A DNA stretch of 64,000 nucleotides. It comes from Lineus longissimus (taxonomy: Eukaryota > Nemertea > Pilidiophora > Heteronemertea > Lineidae). Every line of letters starts with the position of its first letter. The stretch's first letter is position 1. The notes beneath the pieces were generated by a model, which worked only from the letters and a program-made list of their open reading frames with translations, was not told the origin of the DNA and did not search any database. Location of the stretch: positions 8,124,001 to 8,188,000 of the forward strand of contig NC_088316.1 of assembly GCF_910592395.1 (NCBI RefSeq). Direction: 5' to 3'. Shown piece after piece: positions 34,857 through 46,378 of this stretch. The position numbers were made by a program, and so were the translations under genes.

Positions 34857-36285
34857 ATGGCAATGACAATAAATGATCATTTTGCCTCGCCATGGCTCGC
34901 CTCGCCATGGCTTGCGGGGGAAAAATGTAAAGGTGACCAACGCTCTCCGCAAGAGTCTGTTAGTCCAAATTCAAAGGCGAATAGAATGGACGAGACATTA
35001 AGTTGTGAAAATGAGACTAATGCTGAAGAGAGTAATGAAATCAATGGTGGTCACAAGGTGATGACAAAGACAGATAAAGTTGTGGTAGATAATCCTCTTC
35101 TAGCATATATGATATCTGGCTTACAAACCGGGACTGTAGATAATGTGAAAAAAGCCAGTCTAGGCTTTTTCACACCACAAGCTATTCTAGATGCGAAAAA
35201 CACTCTATGGGAAAATGCAGAAAACGACATAATCGGAAGAAACGTGAGCAGAAAAACGTCTGATAAAAGAACAGAAGAGGATGCAAATGTAGCGGACATC
35301 ATCAGTGCAATGCAAAAATTAGAAAAGGTCGATAAAATGCCCTACATTGTGATTTGTGCGTACAGTCTGTGCAAAATCCCGAGGTCACTACCGGAAGAAC
35401 TGAATTCAATTTCGATTGTTGATCGGTTCAGTGAACTGGAGGCCAAAGCGTATAAAATGCAGGATGTGGTTGCAAAGAATGCAAATGATATTTATGAATT
35501 GGTGATTAGTTCAAAACAGGAGGACAAAACCAAACACCGTTCAGGTTGGGATGATATGAAGAGTCAGGACTTCGATGAGGTATGGTCTATGCCAGTGGTT
35601 ACTGATAATGGGGCCGAGAATAAGAATAGTGTGAACGATATGAAAGTGAAACAAAGTCCGTTAAAAAGTGATAAATAAAGTGTACCGGAAACTAATTCCT
35701 TTGCTGATATCGCTGGGCGACTAGGAGCAATGGGTCTAAGACCAAGTTTGCGGGGTCCTCGAGGTGGACGTGGTGGACGTGGTGGAGTAGCTAATCGCAG
35801 TACCGATAATCTGATAGTACACCTGGACATACAACGGCTATGAGGTAGTGCGCGGTCATTGAATAGTGAAAGTAGTCAGTGTTCAGGAAAGAGTGTAGAT
35901 TCAGATGGTTTTATTCTCGGAAAGAAAGAAATGAAACGGATCAGAAGGAACGCACAAAAAAGATGTAACATAGTAATTGGAAGGTCCAAAATGCAGAACT
36001 CAAAGGTAAAAGGAGGACCTGAGCCAAGTCGTGACATTTTTGTATATAGAGTTGACAAATCAGCTTCCGTTTCGGACATGGAGTCCTTTATGATAGACAG
36101 TGTGTGGCGGTACGAGAAGTACACTGTGTGTCACACACCGACTCTAAATTCAAGTCTTTTAAGATAACTGTTGGCAAGTCACACTTGCAGAAGTTATTTG
36201 ACGATTCATTGTGGCCAGATGGCGTAAGGGTCAGGAAATATGTCACCCAAAGGTCCGAAAGGGGTTCTTATCCTGAGGTGAAATA
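34857..36285 (+). pseudogene. LINE ORF1 protein
   Basis: 34857-35678 encodes 273 residues including AYMISGLQTGTVDNVKKASL and IPRSLPEELNSIS, then a helical segment (VDRFSELEAKAYKMQDVV). After TAA 35676-35678 the frame continues with a Gly/Arg-rich stretch (RGGRGGRGG), a second stop near 35842, then GGPEPSRDIFVYRVDKSASV. After a frameshift near 36105 comes SKFKSFKITVGKSHLQKLFD...WPDGVRVRKY, an RRM-like C-terminal block of LINE ORF1 families. Expected role: RNA chaperone coating element RNA. Two stops and one shift disable it. Confidence 0.75.
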
Positions 36286-37440
36286 ATGTCTATTTATCTG
36301 CTGTTGTATATCATGGTACTACAACTTTGTACCTACAACTCCCAGGGTCTTGGGGATGGCAAGATAGACTACATCAAACATTTATTAGATACTCATGACA
36401 TAATATTTGTTCAAGAGACCTGGTTGCTGAGAGACAACTTAGGTTCTATTGAAGATAGAATTCTAGGGATTAATTCTCATGGTATTTCTGGAATTGACGA
36501 TTCGGCCTTGTTAGTTGGCCGTCCCCATGGCGGTTGTTCCATATTATGGAAAAAATCTTTGGTATGTAAAGTAACTCCGATTTGTAATATAGTGAGCAAA
36601 CGTATCTGTGCTGTTAAGTTCATACTTGCATCTGGTGTCTCTATTCTTGCTGTGAATGTGTACATGCCTTGTGATTTTTTATTAGGGAACTTACCTGATT
36701 ATAGAAGTGTTCCAGATGAAGCAGCTGTCCTGGCTATGACAACTAGATCTGATTTTTTGGTATTCAATGGAGATTGGAATACAGATTTTAGACGTAATAC
36801 CCAGAACACAAATACTTTAAATCCTTTCATTACTACAGAGAGTTTATGCAAGCTTTTGCTAATGTTGAACATACATATGAAAGCAAAATAAATGGGGAAA
36901 AATCGATATTAGATCACTTTCTGCTTAGTCAAAACCAATTCACTAGTGTAACCAAATATATGTCAATTCATGACTGTGACAACCTTTCTGATCACTGTCC
37001 TATCTCAGTGACCTTAAATCTAGATATGGACCGTCTGGGAGAAATAGAGACAGGTAATATGGATAATAAACTTAACTGGGCGAAAGCCACACCATTTTGT
37101 ATAACTGCTTACCAGGCTAGCCTAGATGAATATCTTAGCACGGTTGAGGTACCAGATGATTTAATTGACTGTCAACACATTCAATGTACTAATCATGGAC
37201 TTTTCATTGAGGCATTATATGACTCCATCAACATGGCATGTAGACAGTCAAGTATGAGACATATCCCTAGTCAAACTAGGTCTGGAGAAAATATTATACC
37301 AGGTTGGAATGATACGGTATTAGAACCTAAATGACGGGCTCTTTTCTGGCACAATACTTGGAAGTCAAATAATTCTCCAAGAAATGGTTTAATTGCTGAT
37401 ATCAGAAGGAGAACTCGATCTTTGTACCACCTAGCAATAA
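36286..37440 (+). pseudogene. LINE ORF2, APE endonuclease domain
   Basis: Starts MVLQLCTYNSQGLGDGKI (N motif), then IIFVQETWL (catalytic Glu), VYMP, FNGDWNTDF (the D-x-N block) and, after a frameshift at about 36870, SDHCPISVTL (the SDH motif). This is the apurinic-like endonuclease that nicks target DNA for target-primed reverse transcription. A TGA near 37332 breaks the link to the RT. The open frame upstream of 37438 joins in phase to 40203 once the intervening element is removed. Confidence 0.85.
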
Positions 37441-38050
37441 CAAGAGGCCCAAGGGCCTGGCACTCAGCTGAGTTGTTGCTGCGTTGTTCGTATATATTAC
37501 ATTACTCGTCAAACTCTACTAAACTAAGGACTCAAAGCCTAAGGATATTAGCTTCTGGATGTGTAACAGTGAATTACGGTAGACTGGCGCAATCTACTTC
37601 AAGCAAGCTCCACCCTTGCAATGTGTGCGCAAACAGATAACCTAACCTATATTGGACCATCAATTCTACACACAGCAACATGATTCATCCTCAGCTGTTA
37701 CCATGATGATGATGATGATGATCCTTTTCGCAAATTGGTCGTCTTCTGTCTTTCTTCCATACTTTAGTGCCACCGGATGTAATCTGCCCTTCTGGAGGGA
37801 GCCTTTGAGCACCGCGACACAAGAATCCATGAGAATTGAATCACATGGAGAGACTAGCCCAATCACCCGCTTTTGGCTGGGTAGAAATGGGTAAATCTCG
37901 CAGACTGGACCTTAAACTCTACTGCCGACGTGTGAGGCCGGTTTGACAGATGAGTAAGTGGGGTCCACCTAATGCAGAAGGCACCAGTTTCCCTAACTAA
38001 AAGGGTAACATTAACAAAATGCTCTACCCAACTCTATTATTGCCTAAAGG

Positions 38051-38785
38051 CCTGTGTACACTAGTAAAATATTAGCAACATTTTTACATTTCCAGTTGCA
38101 ACAAATGTTGCAAAAATGTTGCGTAGTGTGTACAGAGCAAAACGCGTCTTACAACATGTTGTAAAATTGTTGTAAAATTGTTGCAAATTAAATGCAATGT
38201 AATTCTTTGTTGCATGTTGTAAAAATGTTGCAAACTCTTCAGCCAATCAGAAATAGGATTTGCGTCATGTGATCTACCTGAGGTCATGTGACTTGAACAA
38301 GAAGCAGGTATAGCAACTCTCAAGTGAGTGTCTTGCTTCGTAGGGTGATGAAACCTTTTCTAGAAGTTTCATCCATTCGCAGGAAGTTTTTGTATGACGG
38401 CTTGTCAGTCGGCCGCAACTCCTTTAACAGGCAGTGGTATGCCCCATGATCCACCCTCATTTTGATCCAGGGCCTGGTCCATATTCTCTTTGGTTATTTC
38501 GCCGCCTCTTCCGTCTCTCAACAATGACATCTAAAATTGCTGCAGAAGCACTCAAAACACATCTTCTCTCCTTGGAATCATCCATTTCCCTCCAAAATAC
38601 CTATTTCCCTTTGTTCCCACTAAAAAGTTTGCAACAATTTACCAACATGTTGTAAAAATGTTGCTAATTTGTTGCAATTTTGTTGCTAGTGTACACAGGG
38701 CCTTGAAGGGCTTGTTGCAAAATTGTTGTAAGTGTTGGTAAAATGTTGGTAAAATGTTGCTAATATTTTACTAGTGTACACCCTG
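38051..38785. mobile_element. hAT-like foldback/MITE with TTGCAACA-rich ends
   Basis: The left end CCTGTGTACACTAGTAAAAT and right end TTTTACTAGTGTACACCCTG are inverted copies. An internal copy of the end (CTAGTGTACACAGGGCC, 38683-38699) suggests nested or tandem ends. The interior is rich in self-complementary TTGCAACA and GTTGTAAAA motifs. The 8-base flanks are only partly similar, so hAT assignment is tentative. Confidence 0.55.
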
Positions 38786-38934
38786 CTTAAGTCAAGTGAA
38801 ACTCTTAACAAACCTAAGCAGAATGCCACCATTGAAATGTTGATAGCAAGTAAAAACTTTAAACAGATAGACTTGATTTTTTTAACCAACTGCCACATGC
38901 GGTTTTCTTTATTTAGTCAATTTTGAGGTAAGTA

Positions 38935-39889
38935 TTACAGAATGAAATACTTGAATACTAGAATTGACTGGCTCTTCTGATGATTGCACTGGTGAACACC
39001 GAAGTCGATTGGATGTGCAAAGTCATAGCTCGATCCTCTCTCTTGGTCAAGATGATCAGTGATGTGGTCACCAAATATGTTCAAATGCAGCTGCAGATCA
39101 TTCCTGCAAAACATGATGAGGAGATAATATTTTAATTTTGATAGATAGCTAAGCTAGCCAAGTTTTATATCAAATACAAGGCCAACAACAACTGATAAGG
39201 CGCTAGGGCCGAATGATCAAGGAAGTTCATTGATATGATTGAGAATACATTGTGATAAGAGTGATGAATCGCCCCCGTTTGAAGCATTGTGCTATGTACA
39301 GTGTGCATGTGTCAGTGTGTATCAGCTATCGCATTTATTGTTTGTTGACATTTTAAATCGCCGGAGTCGATCCTCAATTACACTGTTTATGTACATTGGC
39401 AACCTTACCCGATGATATCAGAACGATGTTTATTATTGTCTTGTTTATTCACACTAGTTCTGCTATGTGACAAGAGTTATTTGTTGAGTAATCCATGATT
39501 TAAAGCCGGACTTTGACATCGTTTCTCAGACCAAGCTGCATTTCGCAGATCGTTTTTCAACAATCGTCGACGAACTATTTCAAATTAATCACATCCAATT
39601 AAACAATCCAAGCCTTCCCTAATGTCATCAACATGCAATAACACAAGCAGTCAAATATTATCGCCTGTGAAATTGTGAATTTAATGAGAACTTACCTCTG
39701 AATTGACAGAACGCGATCTATTCCATAGCATGGTCTCCTTACGTCTGAACTGTGCAGACTCCGAGAAGTGACGTTCGCTGCACGTGTGATTGCACGTGGG
39801 ATAACTCGCGCGAAATTTAAAATGCTCTTCTTGGGGGTGCTCACTAAATTGCGCCAGTAACACCACCTGGTGAGAAATTCATGAACCAC
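38935..39889 (-). other. Possible two-exon minus-strand transcript
   Basis: Open piece 39889-39696 ends before gtaagt. A second open piece 39103-38935 follows tgttttgcag, stays in the same frame after joining and ends at TAA. AATAAA lies at 38908-38913 (minus). The joined frame is about 120 codons, but no ATG starts it (an upstream in-frame TAG, then only GTG). I recognise no domain. It could be an exon pair captured by the element, or chance. Confidence 0.3.
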
Positions 39890-40137
39890 GCCTATTGATA
39901 ACGAAAGAGAAAGCTATGCTCTATAAGATTAGATTTGATTCATGATCCCCAACCTAAAGAATTAGGAAAAATCAGCTGCTGGAAAAGTTTTTGAAAAATT
40001 TCGCTCGGTGCCACCCAGTGGCCAAACCGCTGATCCTGCCGGACCCACATTTGGTCTATTCAGGAGTCCTGAAGGGTCTCAACGCCTCAGAGGGAAAATC
40101 TATCGCCTATCCGCCATAGTTTTGAAATGTGCCAGAA

Positions 40138-40168
<31 letters not shown>

Positions 40169-40202
40169 GACATTCATTCTACCATTTACTCATATGAATA
40201 GC

Positions 40203-40861
40203 TAAAAAAGCAAGGCATGAAGCATGTGGTAGATCGTATGGCAGAGTCCTTACTAAATAACAACGACAAAACATTCTGGGGAGAAATAAAGCGAATGAAT
40301 CCAGCATCCAACCGCTTAGCCAATAATGTGGATGGCCATGTAGGGCAAGAGGCTATATGCAGGCATCTTGCTCATAAGTATGTGACATTGTATAACTCGG
40401 TCTCCTATGACAGAGAGGATATGGACTCAGTTTTAGGTGATATCAATGACCTTGTCACATCTAAGTGCTGTAATGGCCAGAGTGTGTGTTCTAATATGCA
40501 CCACACCACGGTTGATGACATTATCCTTGCTGTAAATTATCCTTGCTGTAAATTCACTTAAGTATAACAAAAATGATGGCCACACGCTTCTCTCTACGAA
40601 CCACTTGAAACATGGTACGGCGAGGCTGTACACTCTGTTATCAATTCTTTTTACGAGTATCTTAAGGCACGGTTATGCCCCTAATGATATGTTATCTAGT
40701 ACCATTTTGCCCATTCCGAAGAATGCTCGTAAATCACTCAATGATTCCTCTAACTATAGAGCCATTGCTCTGAACAGCCCGTTTTGTAAACTATTCGAAA
40801 TGGTCATTTTACAAAAATGTAGCGATACTCTTCAGTCTTCAGGCATGCAATTTGGTTATAA
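40203..40861 (+). pseudogene. LINE ORF2, RT N-terminal part
   Basis: Continues ORF2: VVDRMAESLLNNNDKTFWGE linker helix, then after a shift near 40560 LSSTILPIPKNARKSLNDSS, NYRAIALNSPFCKLFEMVIL and LQSSGMQFGY, the RT finger motifs. It breaks at 40861 inside the Q-F-G-Y-K-K-G motif, whose remainder resumes at 42923. Confidence 0.85.
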
Positions 40862-42922
40862 CAAGAGGCCCAAGGGCCTGGCGCTCAGCTGGATGACCTA
40901 ATAACATAGGACTGAGGGTGTAAAGTAGTAAATATCAGCTTTATACTACTGTTTGAAGGTCAAGAGAACACGTTATAAAACTAAGATTTCCAATGCAGAG
41001 CTGCCAGCTGGATGAAATATGATTGAACTAATCAGCCATGGTATGTAAATATTACAGGAGGCAACGGAAGATATCCCTAGTTCAGTTGTATCGGTAGCTT
41101 TACAGAAAAGAAGTGTCAGAGAGGATGAGACTTCTCCATTGACAACTGTGGTATGTCCAGGCTTGGTTGTACAGCACAAGGATACAAAATGCTGTCTGTA
41201 ATTGAGAGGTATCCTGATTTAACAGAGGTCAAAATAAATAGAAATAACCAGTTTGGGACTAACACCACTGTCTTTTTTTTGATAAGGTAGAAATTACAGG
41301 AGTCAACAAAATTAATTTTATTGAGAGAAATTGACCTGTCCTGCAGGTGATTGGAATTTACAATACAAAGGGTCGTTTTCATATTTTGAAAATCCCTTCA
41401 TAATCAAGGGCTACCTCCGACTAAAACAGCACCCATAAACAATAGACCACCAATTTGACCCCAGCTCCTAACTGCGGTAAAACCCAAGTCCAGCAACCAA
41501 AAGTACCAAAAATACATTTTTGTTTACATTTGAACTGCACACATGCGTTTGTTTACAATTTCCCGCGAAATCTCGAAAATCAGGTGACCTGCAATCGTGG
41601 ATTGAAAATAACATTTATCTGGGTTCAGCAGGTCAGCAGGTATACCGGCTGTTCCAATCATCCCCCTACAGCCAGCTGTTCAAAAGGTAATGTTATTCAC
41701 CCCACAGGGAGTGCAGGTAATTGATTAAGCCCTTGCATAACTTAACAGCAATGGCTTGGCTTCTGTGAGTGGTAAGGAGAATTGACAGTGTCCGATTAAA
41801 AATCCCTCATTTCTGCTCCGCTGAAGTAAATTTTTGAATAAAACCAAGACGTTGCATCAGGGTAAGGTGTCACCACCATTCATGCAAAATTTCAAGGCGA
41901 TCCAACGCCTCTAAGTGTGACTTTATTCGTCCCCCTTCTAATATTATTATATAGAAGATTAGACCAGCGATGACGTCATTTCTGGTGATTCCCTACGTTG
42001 TCCAATGAACACTTTTTAAAGTGTGCCATTTGGCATGCATTAGCAATGAATTTTATCAGCGCTGACAATTGCCGAACAGAATGCCGCAGCTCCGTCAATT
42101 TGCAATCAATTTTTATGGGAGTAACATTATTGTGTTGCTTAAAACGTCTACTTTTTACTCATGTAAGAATCGTAGTACTAAAAACTAATATGCAAACAGA
42201 ATCATGCCGATTCACTGCACATACTGTGGGAATTCTCCACTTCAAAATACATCGCGAACAGAGCGTGCACTTCCGATATCATTTTCACAGAATTGTGGCC
42301 AAATTTTCAAGAACTAATTTCTGAAAGTATTCCCTTAAGACCTTATGACTACCCACTGAAAGGAACTAGTGATAATATCGCCTACTTGACTACTTTTTAG
42401 CAGAAAATTGGTTACTTGTTGCCAAATCAATCTTCCATCTTTACACTCGTCGCAGTGGGTATGCTGAAATATAGTCTGGTTCCCTGGCCAATTCAATGCG
42501 CAGAATACAACTGCGCAACTATACGTCATAACCCAGGCTTTTGAATCGTCAAAAAATCTGTCAAATGTGCCTGTAGCGCCAACTGGCGGTGAAAACTAAA
42601 CTAATTCCATTACAAGTCAAAATGAAAAATTATTAAAAAATATTCGGTCAGATTTGAAAACAATATTTCCTCTGTGGCCCGAGGTATAAAGGAAAGAAGT
42701 TTAAACTTCCCGATGACCTCATTCGCCGAATGTAGGTCGGATCGCGCTGATTTTTGGTTTCTGAGTTCCCCTTGGGCTACTCCTAATTTAGCAGCGTCAA
42801 CAAAGTGCCTAGGTCTTACGGTTACAAAATGCCCAAAATTGACATGGAAGGAAGGATGGCAGGAAGGACGGACACCATTCCCTTAGTAATATTACCAGCT
42901 TCGCTGACTTTGTCAGCTGAGC
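40862..42922 (+). mobile_element. Hairpin-ended element, 2.06 kb, in LINE RT domain
   Basis: Bounded by TAA (40859-40861 and 42923-42925). The 5' end CAAGAGGCCCAAGGGCCTGG is the same as the 2.76 kb copy, followed by GCTCAGCTGGATGACC. The 3' end has a GCTGAC-TTT-GTCAGC hairpin (42903-42917), then TGAGC and TAAAAA. The interior is unassigned and includes a TGACGTCA at 41971-41978; frames inside are short and unsupported. Removing it with one TAA restores the RT motif at consensus length. Confidence 0.85.
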
Positions 42923-44305
42923 TAAAAAGGGTGTATCAACTACTGACTGTACATTTGTTGTCAATGAGGTTATTAAATACTATTTAAATGGTGGAGGGCA
43001 AGTATATGCTATGTTACTTGACGCTAGTCAAGCTTTTGATAGGGTCCAGTACACAGGTTTACTGAAGTTGCTTTTGAAGAAGGAAATTTGTCCAACTATG
43101 GCCAGGATAATTGCCTACCTTTACATGAAGCAGAAAATGCGAATTAGATGGGGAAATAACAATTCCAATTATTTCAATGTTTCAAACGGTGTTAAACAAC
43201 GAGGTATATTGTCACCTTTCCTTTTCTCAATATAATATGGACGAATTACTTATGAGGTTTAAAGGTTCAGGTTTTGGATGTTATGTTGGCACCACTTTCA
43301 TGGGAGCTTTTGCTTATGCAGACGATATTATTTTATTATGTCCCACAAAGTTCTCGCTGAACACACAATTACAAGTTGCTATATCATACTCAAATGATTA
43401 TTGCATCAAAGTCAATCCTGCGAAATGTCAGTTGTTATATTTCTGTCGGGAACCAGGTGGTGGAAATCTTATACCAATAGTTATCACTTTTCAGGGTATT
43501 CCTGTAACTGCTGAAGCTACTGCTCTCCATTTAGGAAACTTAATTGGACTGAGGGTAAAAAATCAAGACATACATAAAACTGTATCAGATTTCAATAGGC
43601 GGGTAAATGTCCTCATATCAAAGTTTTATTTTTGCAATTTTGACACAAAAATCAAACTTTTTTACTCATATTGCACGTCACTCTATTGTACAGTCCTGTG
43701 GGATTTAAATAATAAAGTAGTAGGCGTATTATATACAGCATGGAGAAAAGCAGTTCGGAAAATAGACTTCACCCTCGGACTCATTGTGCCCTTTTGCCAC
43801 TAATATTAGAAACCTGTTCAATAAAAACATTGTCACAAAACAGATTTTTAAACTTTTATCGTAAGGCTGTAAACAATTCCAATATCTATGTTTATGTATA
43901 TCTATGCGAGTACGCTTTCTTTGAATGGCAGTGGCTCCAATGTATCAAATACACTCTCACACTTGGCTAGTGAGTTAGATATACCCAGAAACCATGTTCC
44001 TCTAACTTTCAAGGTACCTTTAAAGGCTGAGTTTTATAGACTGCAGCAAACTGCTGCTGTTATCAGAGATTTTTTAATGTATAGAGACTCACTTTCGGGG
44101 ATAGATATCGATAATATGAATGTTATTCGTGGGGTACTCTGTACTGGGTAGCCCTGTGAAAATGTCTATGTCTTATATGTAGGGATTGGGAGGGTCTTTC
44201 ATTTCTTTGTCATCACTTTTTGTACTTTTGTTGCACTTGTACTTTTGCACATTTGTAATGTAATTTAATTTACATGAATAAATATGATTATATATTTAAT
44301 GACGA
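42923..44305 (+). pseudogene. LINE ORF2, RT palm/C-terminus and 3' UTR
   Basis: MLLDASQAFDRVQYTGLL (motif A Asp), NVSNGVKQRGILSPFLF (motif B), FAYADDIILLCP (motif C with YADD), then TALHLGNLIG, DFNRRVNVLISKF and a C-terminal stretch SNTLSHLASELDIPRNHVP. There is a TAA near 43234 after PFLFSI, and shifts near 43800 and 43900. The catalytic YADD is present. The 3' UTR ends with AATAAAT at about 44278. This copy supplies the empty site for the insertion at 17535. Confidence 0.88.
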
Positions 44306-45420
44306 CACAAATGAAAAGGTGTCGACTGGAATCAATCTACATGGCACTACCACAGAGACGGATGCCATCGAAAGAGTTCTGATCCAACATAAGGATGACC
44401 CAGTCGAAACGGACAAACAGCTCTTTCCGGAATTAAACTGAGGTGAACTGGCCCGCATTAGTAATAATCATCAATCCGATGATTAACCGGTATGTTAACT
44501 TGATGAATCTCCACTGGATGCCCACCAGAAAGAGGAACTCATGGAACTACTGAAGGAACATCGCAACGCCTTTGCCAACCGCATCGCAAACCTGGTAATG
44601 CACAAGATAGAATTTAAAGACTATACTCCTTTCCGACAAAGACCCTTCAAAACGTCAACCTTCCAGAGACAGGAAATCATTAAACACGTCAAGGAATAAC
44701 TTAAACGAGGCATGATTGAGCCCAGCACCAGTGAGTACTGTTCTAACTGTCTAGTGGTTGGAAAGAAAGATTCTATGCACAGATTATTGTCAGCTAAACT
44801 CTATGTTAGCTTACACCCAATCAGCATGTGCCCACCCACCCTCACCCAACATCACTTCCATCTATCAGTCACTAGCTCAGCTCAAAGCCAAATATTTCAC
44901 AGCATTGGACATGATCAGTGGATACAACTCTATACCCCTGGAGGAGAACTCGAAGCAGTACACGTGTTTCTCCAGCCCCCTGGGTACATTTCAGTTTACA
45001 GTTTTGCCCTTTGGTTTGGCCAGTAGCCCAAGCAGTTACCAATGTCTGATCAACACCATAATCAGAGATGTAGGACTGGGAACCTCTGTCTTTGCATATG
45101 TTGATGACATCCTAATACAATCACCTGACTTTAAAACTCACAAGGCCAAACTGCGGCTAGTACTAGGGGTCATGATTGAAACAAACATCACAGCAAAGTT
45201 GTCTAAATGCCAATTCACCAGAAAATCGCTTGAGTACTTGGGCCATATCCTTTCCTGCGAAAGGATAGCCCCAAATCCTACAAAATGCAAGACTGTCAAA
45301 GAGTACAAAACTCCCAAGACCCCAAAGGCTGTATGAGGCTTCTTAAGTCTGTGCTCGTACTACAGGAAGTTCATCAAAGGCTTTGCCACCATCAGCGGCC
45401 CCCTGGTTGAGCTCACTCAA
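44306..45420 (+). pseudogene. Outer LTR element, reverse transcriptase
   Basis: 44500-44700 carries the N-terminal segment (HQKEELMELLKEHRNAFAN), then 44712-45336 reads FTALDMISGYNSIPLEENS (motif A), VLPFGLASSPSSYQCLIN (motif B) and FAYVDDILIQSPDFKTHKAK (YVDD catalytic motif), then FTRKSLEYLGHILS. Stops at 44698-44700 and 45334-45336 and a frame change near 44775 disable it. It resumes the LTR element interrupted at about 34550. Confidence 0.88.
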
Positions 45421-46378
45421 GAATGCCACGTTCAAGTGGGGTGAACAACAACAGGACAGCTTGGAAAAACTCAATGAAGCATTGACAACTCCTACCCAAC
45501 ATTGATTACGATAAGAAGATTATCTCGACAACCGACGCATCAAGGACCGGTCTGGGGGCAATCCTATCAATGAAGGATGAGGACGGCAACGACCAAGTGG
45601 TTTGCTATGCATCCAGGAGACTGTCTCAAACTGAGCAGGGAAACACTGTTACCGAACGTGAAATTCTGGCAGTCATATTTGGCTGCAATTACTTTCATAG
45701 TCTGATTGACAGCCACATGATACATATCTACACGGATCACATCACCTTAGAATTCTTCAAAACTATTCACAACCAACAGAACAATGGTAGATTAGCTCGT
45801 TGGGCAATGCAAATGGCTTCACGTCCCATGACGATACAATACATTCAGGGATCCATGATACCTCATGCTGATGCACTATCAAGGATGTATGAGGTAGACA
45901 CCATCCAATGTCCCACAGAAGCTGAGATGCCCCCCCCCCCCCCCAAAAGGGATAATGGCAACGTGCAGCTATTAAACAAAAACGATGTAAGTGAACCAGA
46001 TGAAACTCCCCAGGTAAACCACATCACTGCCACCCTAGCGGAGTCCACGATAAATCAACTTAATGGAAACCAAACAAACGAATCAACTAACTTTGATCAC
46101 TTGCAATCAGCCCTAGGGCCATTAAGTGAAAATGATTTCACGGTTAACCCATGTGAACCAGACAGCCTACAACCCACGAGTCTATTAACTTTAAGGGACC
46201 TAGAGAGGGAAGACCCCTTTGCTAAAGGAATAATAGAATATTTAACGCCACAGGCGCTCCCTGATGAGGACAATTTGGCACGTCAGGCAATCATTCATTC
46301 TCAATGGTACTTCTTGGATCAACAGCGATTCTTATACCATATAGCAGTGTTGAAGCAAAACAAGATTAAACACCTGTA
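45421..46378 (+). pseudogene. Outer LTR element, RNase H and linker
   Basis: TTDASRTGLGAILSMKDEDG, YASRRLSQTEQGNTVTEREI and IYTDHITLEF keep the RNase H acidic residues, followed by GSMIPHADALSRMYEV. A poly-C run at 45931-45944 gives a Pro stretch, then an acidic/Asn-rich linker to TAA 46377-46379. The frame before 45540 is shifted. Confidence 0.85.

Larger units (their letters stand above)
37441..40202 (+). mobile_element. Hairpin-ended element, 2.76 kb, in LINE ORF2
   Basis: Bounded by TAA (37438-37440 and 40203-40205). The 5' end CAAGAGGCCCAAGGGCCTGG contains an AGGCCC/GGGCCT hairpin. The 3' part has the CAGTGGCCAAACCGCTGATC core remnant (about 40015-40035), a (GACA)n run (40141-40170), and GAATAGC before TAAAAAA. 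The interior holds a foldback element at 38051-38785 and a possible spliced minus-strand transcript at 38935-39889. Joining 37437 to 40203 with one TAA gives an open LINE frame. Confidence 0.78.
34560..44305 (+). mobile_element. Near-full-length APE-type LINE, twice interrupted
   Basis: ORF1 (34857-36285), then ORF2 with endonuclease (36286-37440), RT N-part (40203-40861), RT palm and C-part (42923-44151), and a 3' UTR ending near 44305 after AATAAAT. Two hairpin-ended elements (37441-40202 and 40862-42922) interrupt ORF2; removing each with one TAA restores the frame. The LINE lies inside the LTR retrotransposon's pol. Its 5' boundary is uncertain by tens of bases, and I did not establish its target-site duplication. 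Confidence 0.85.
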
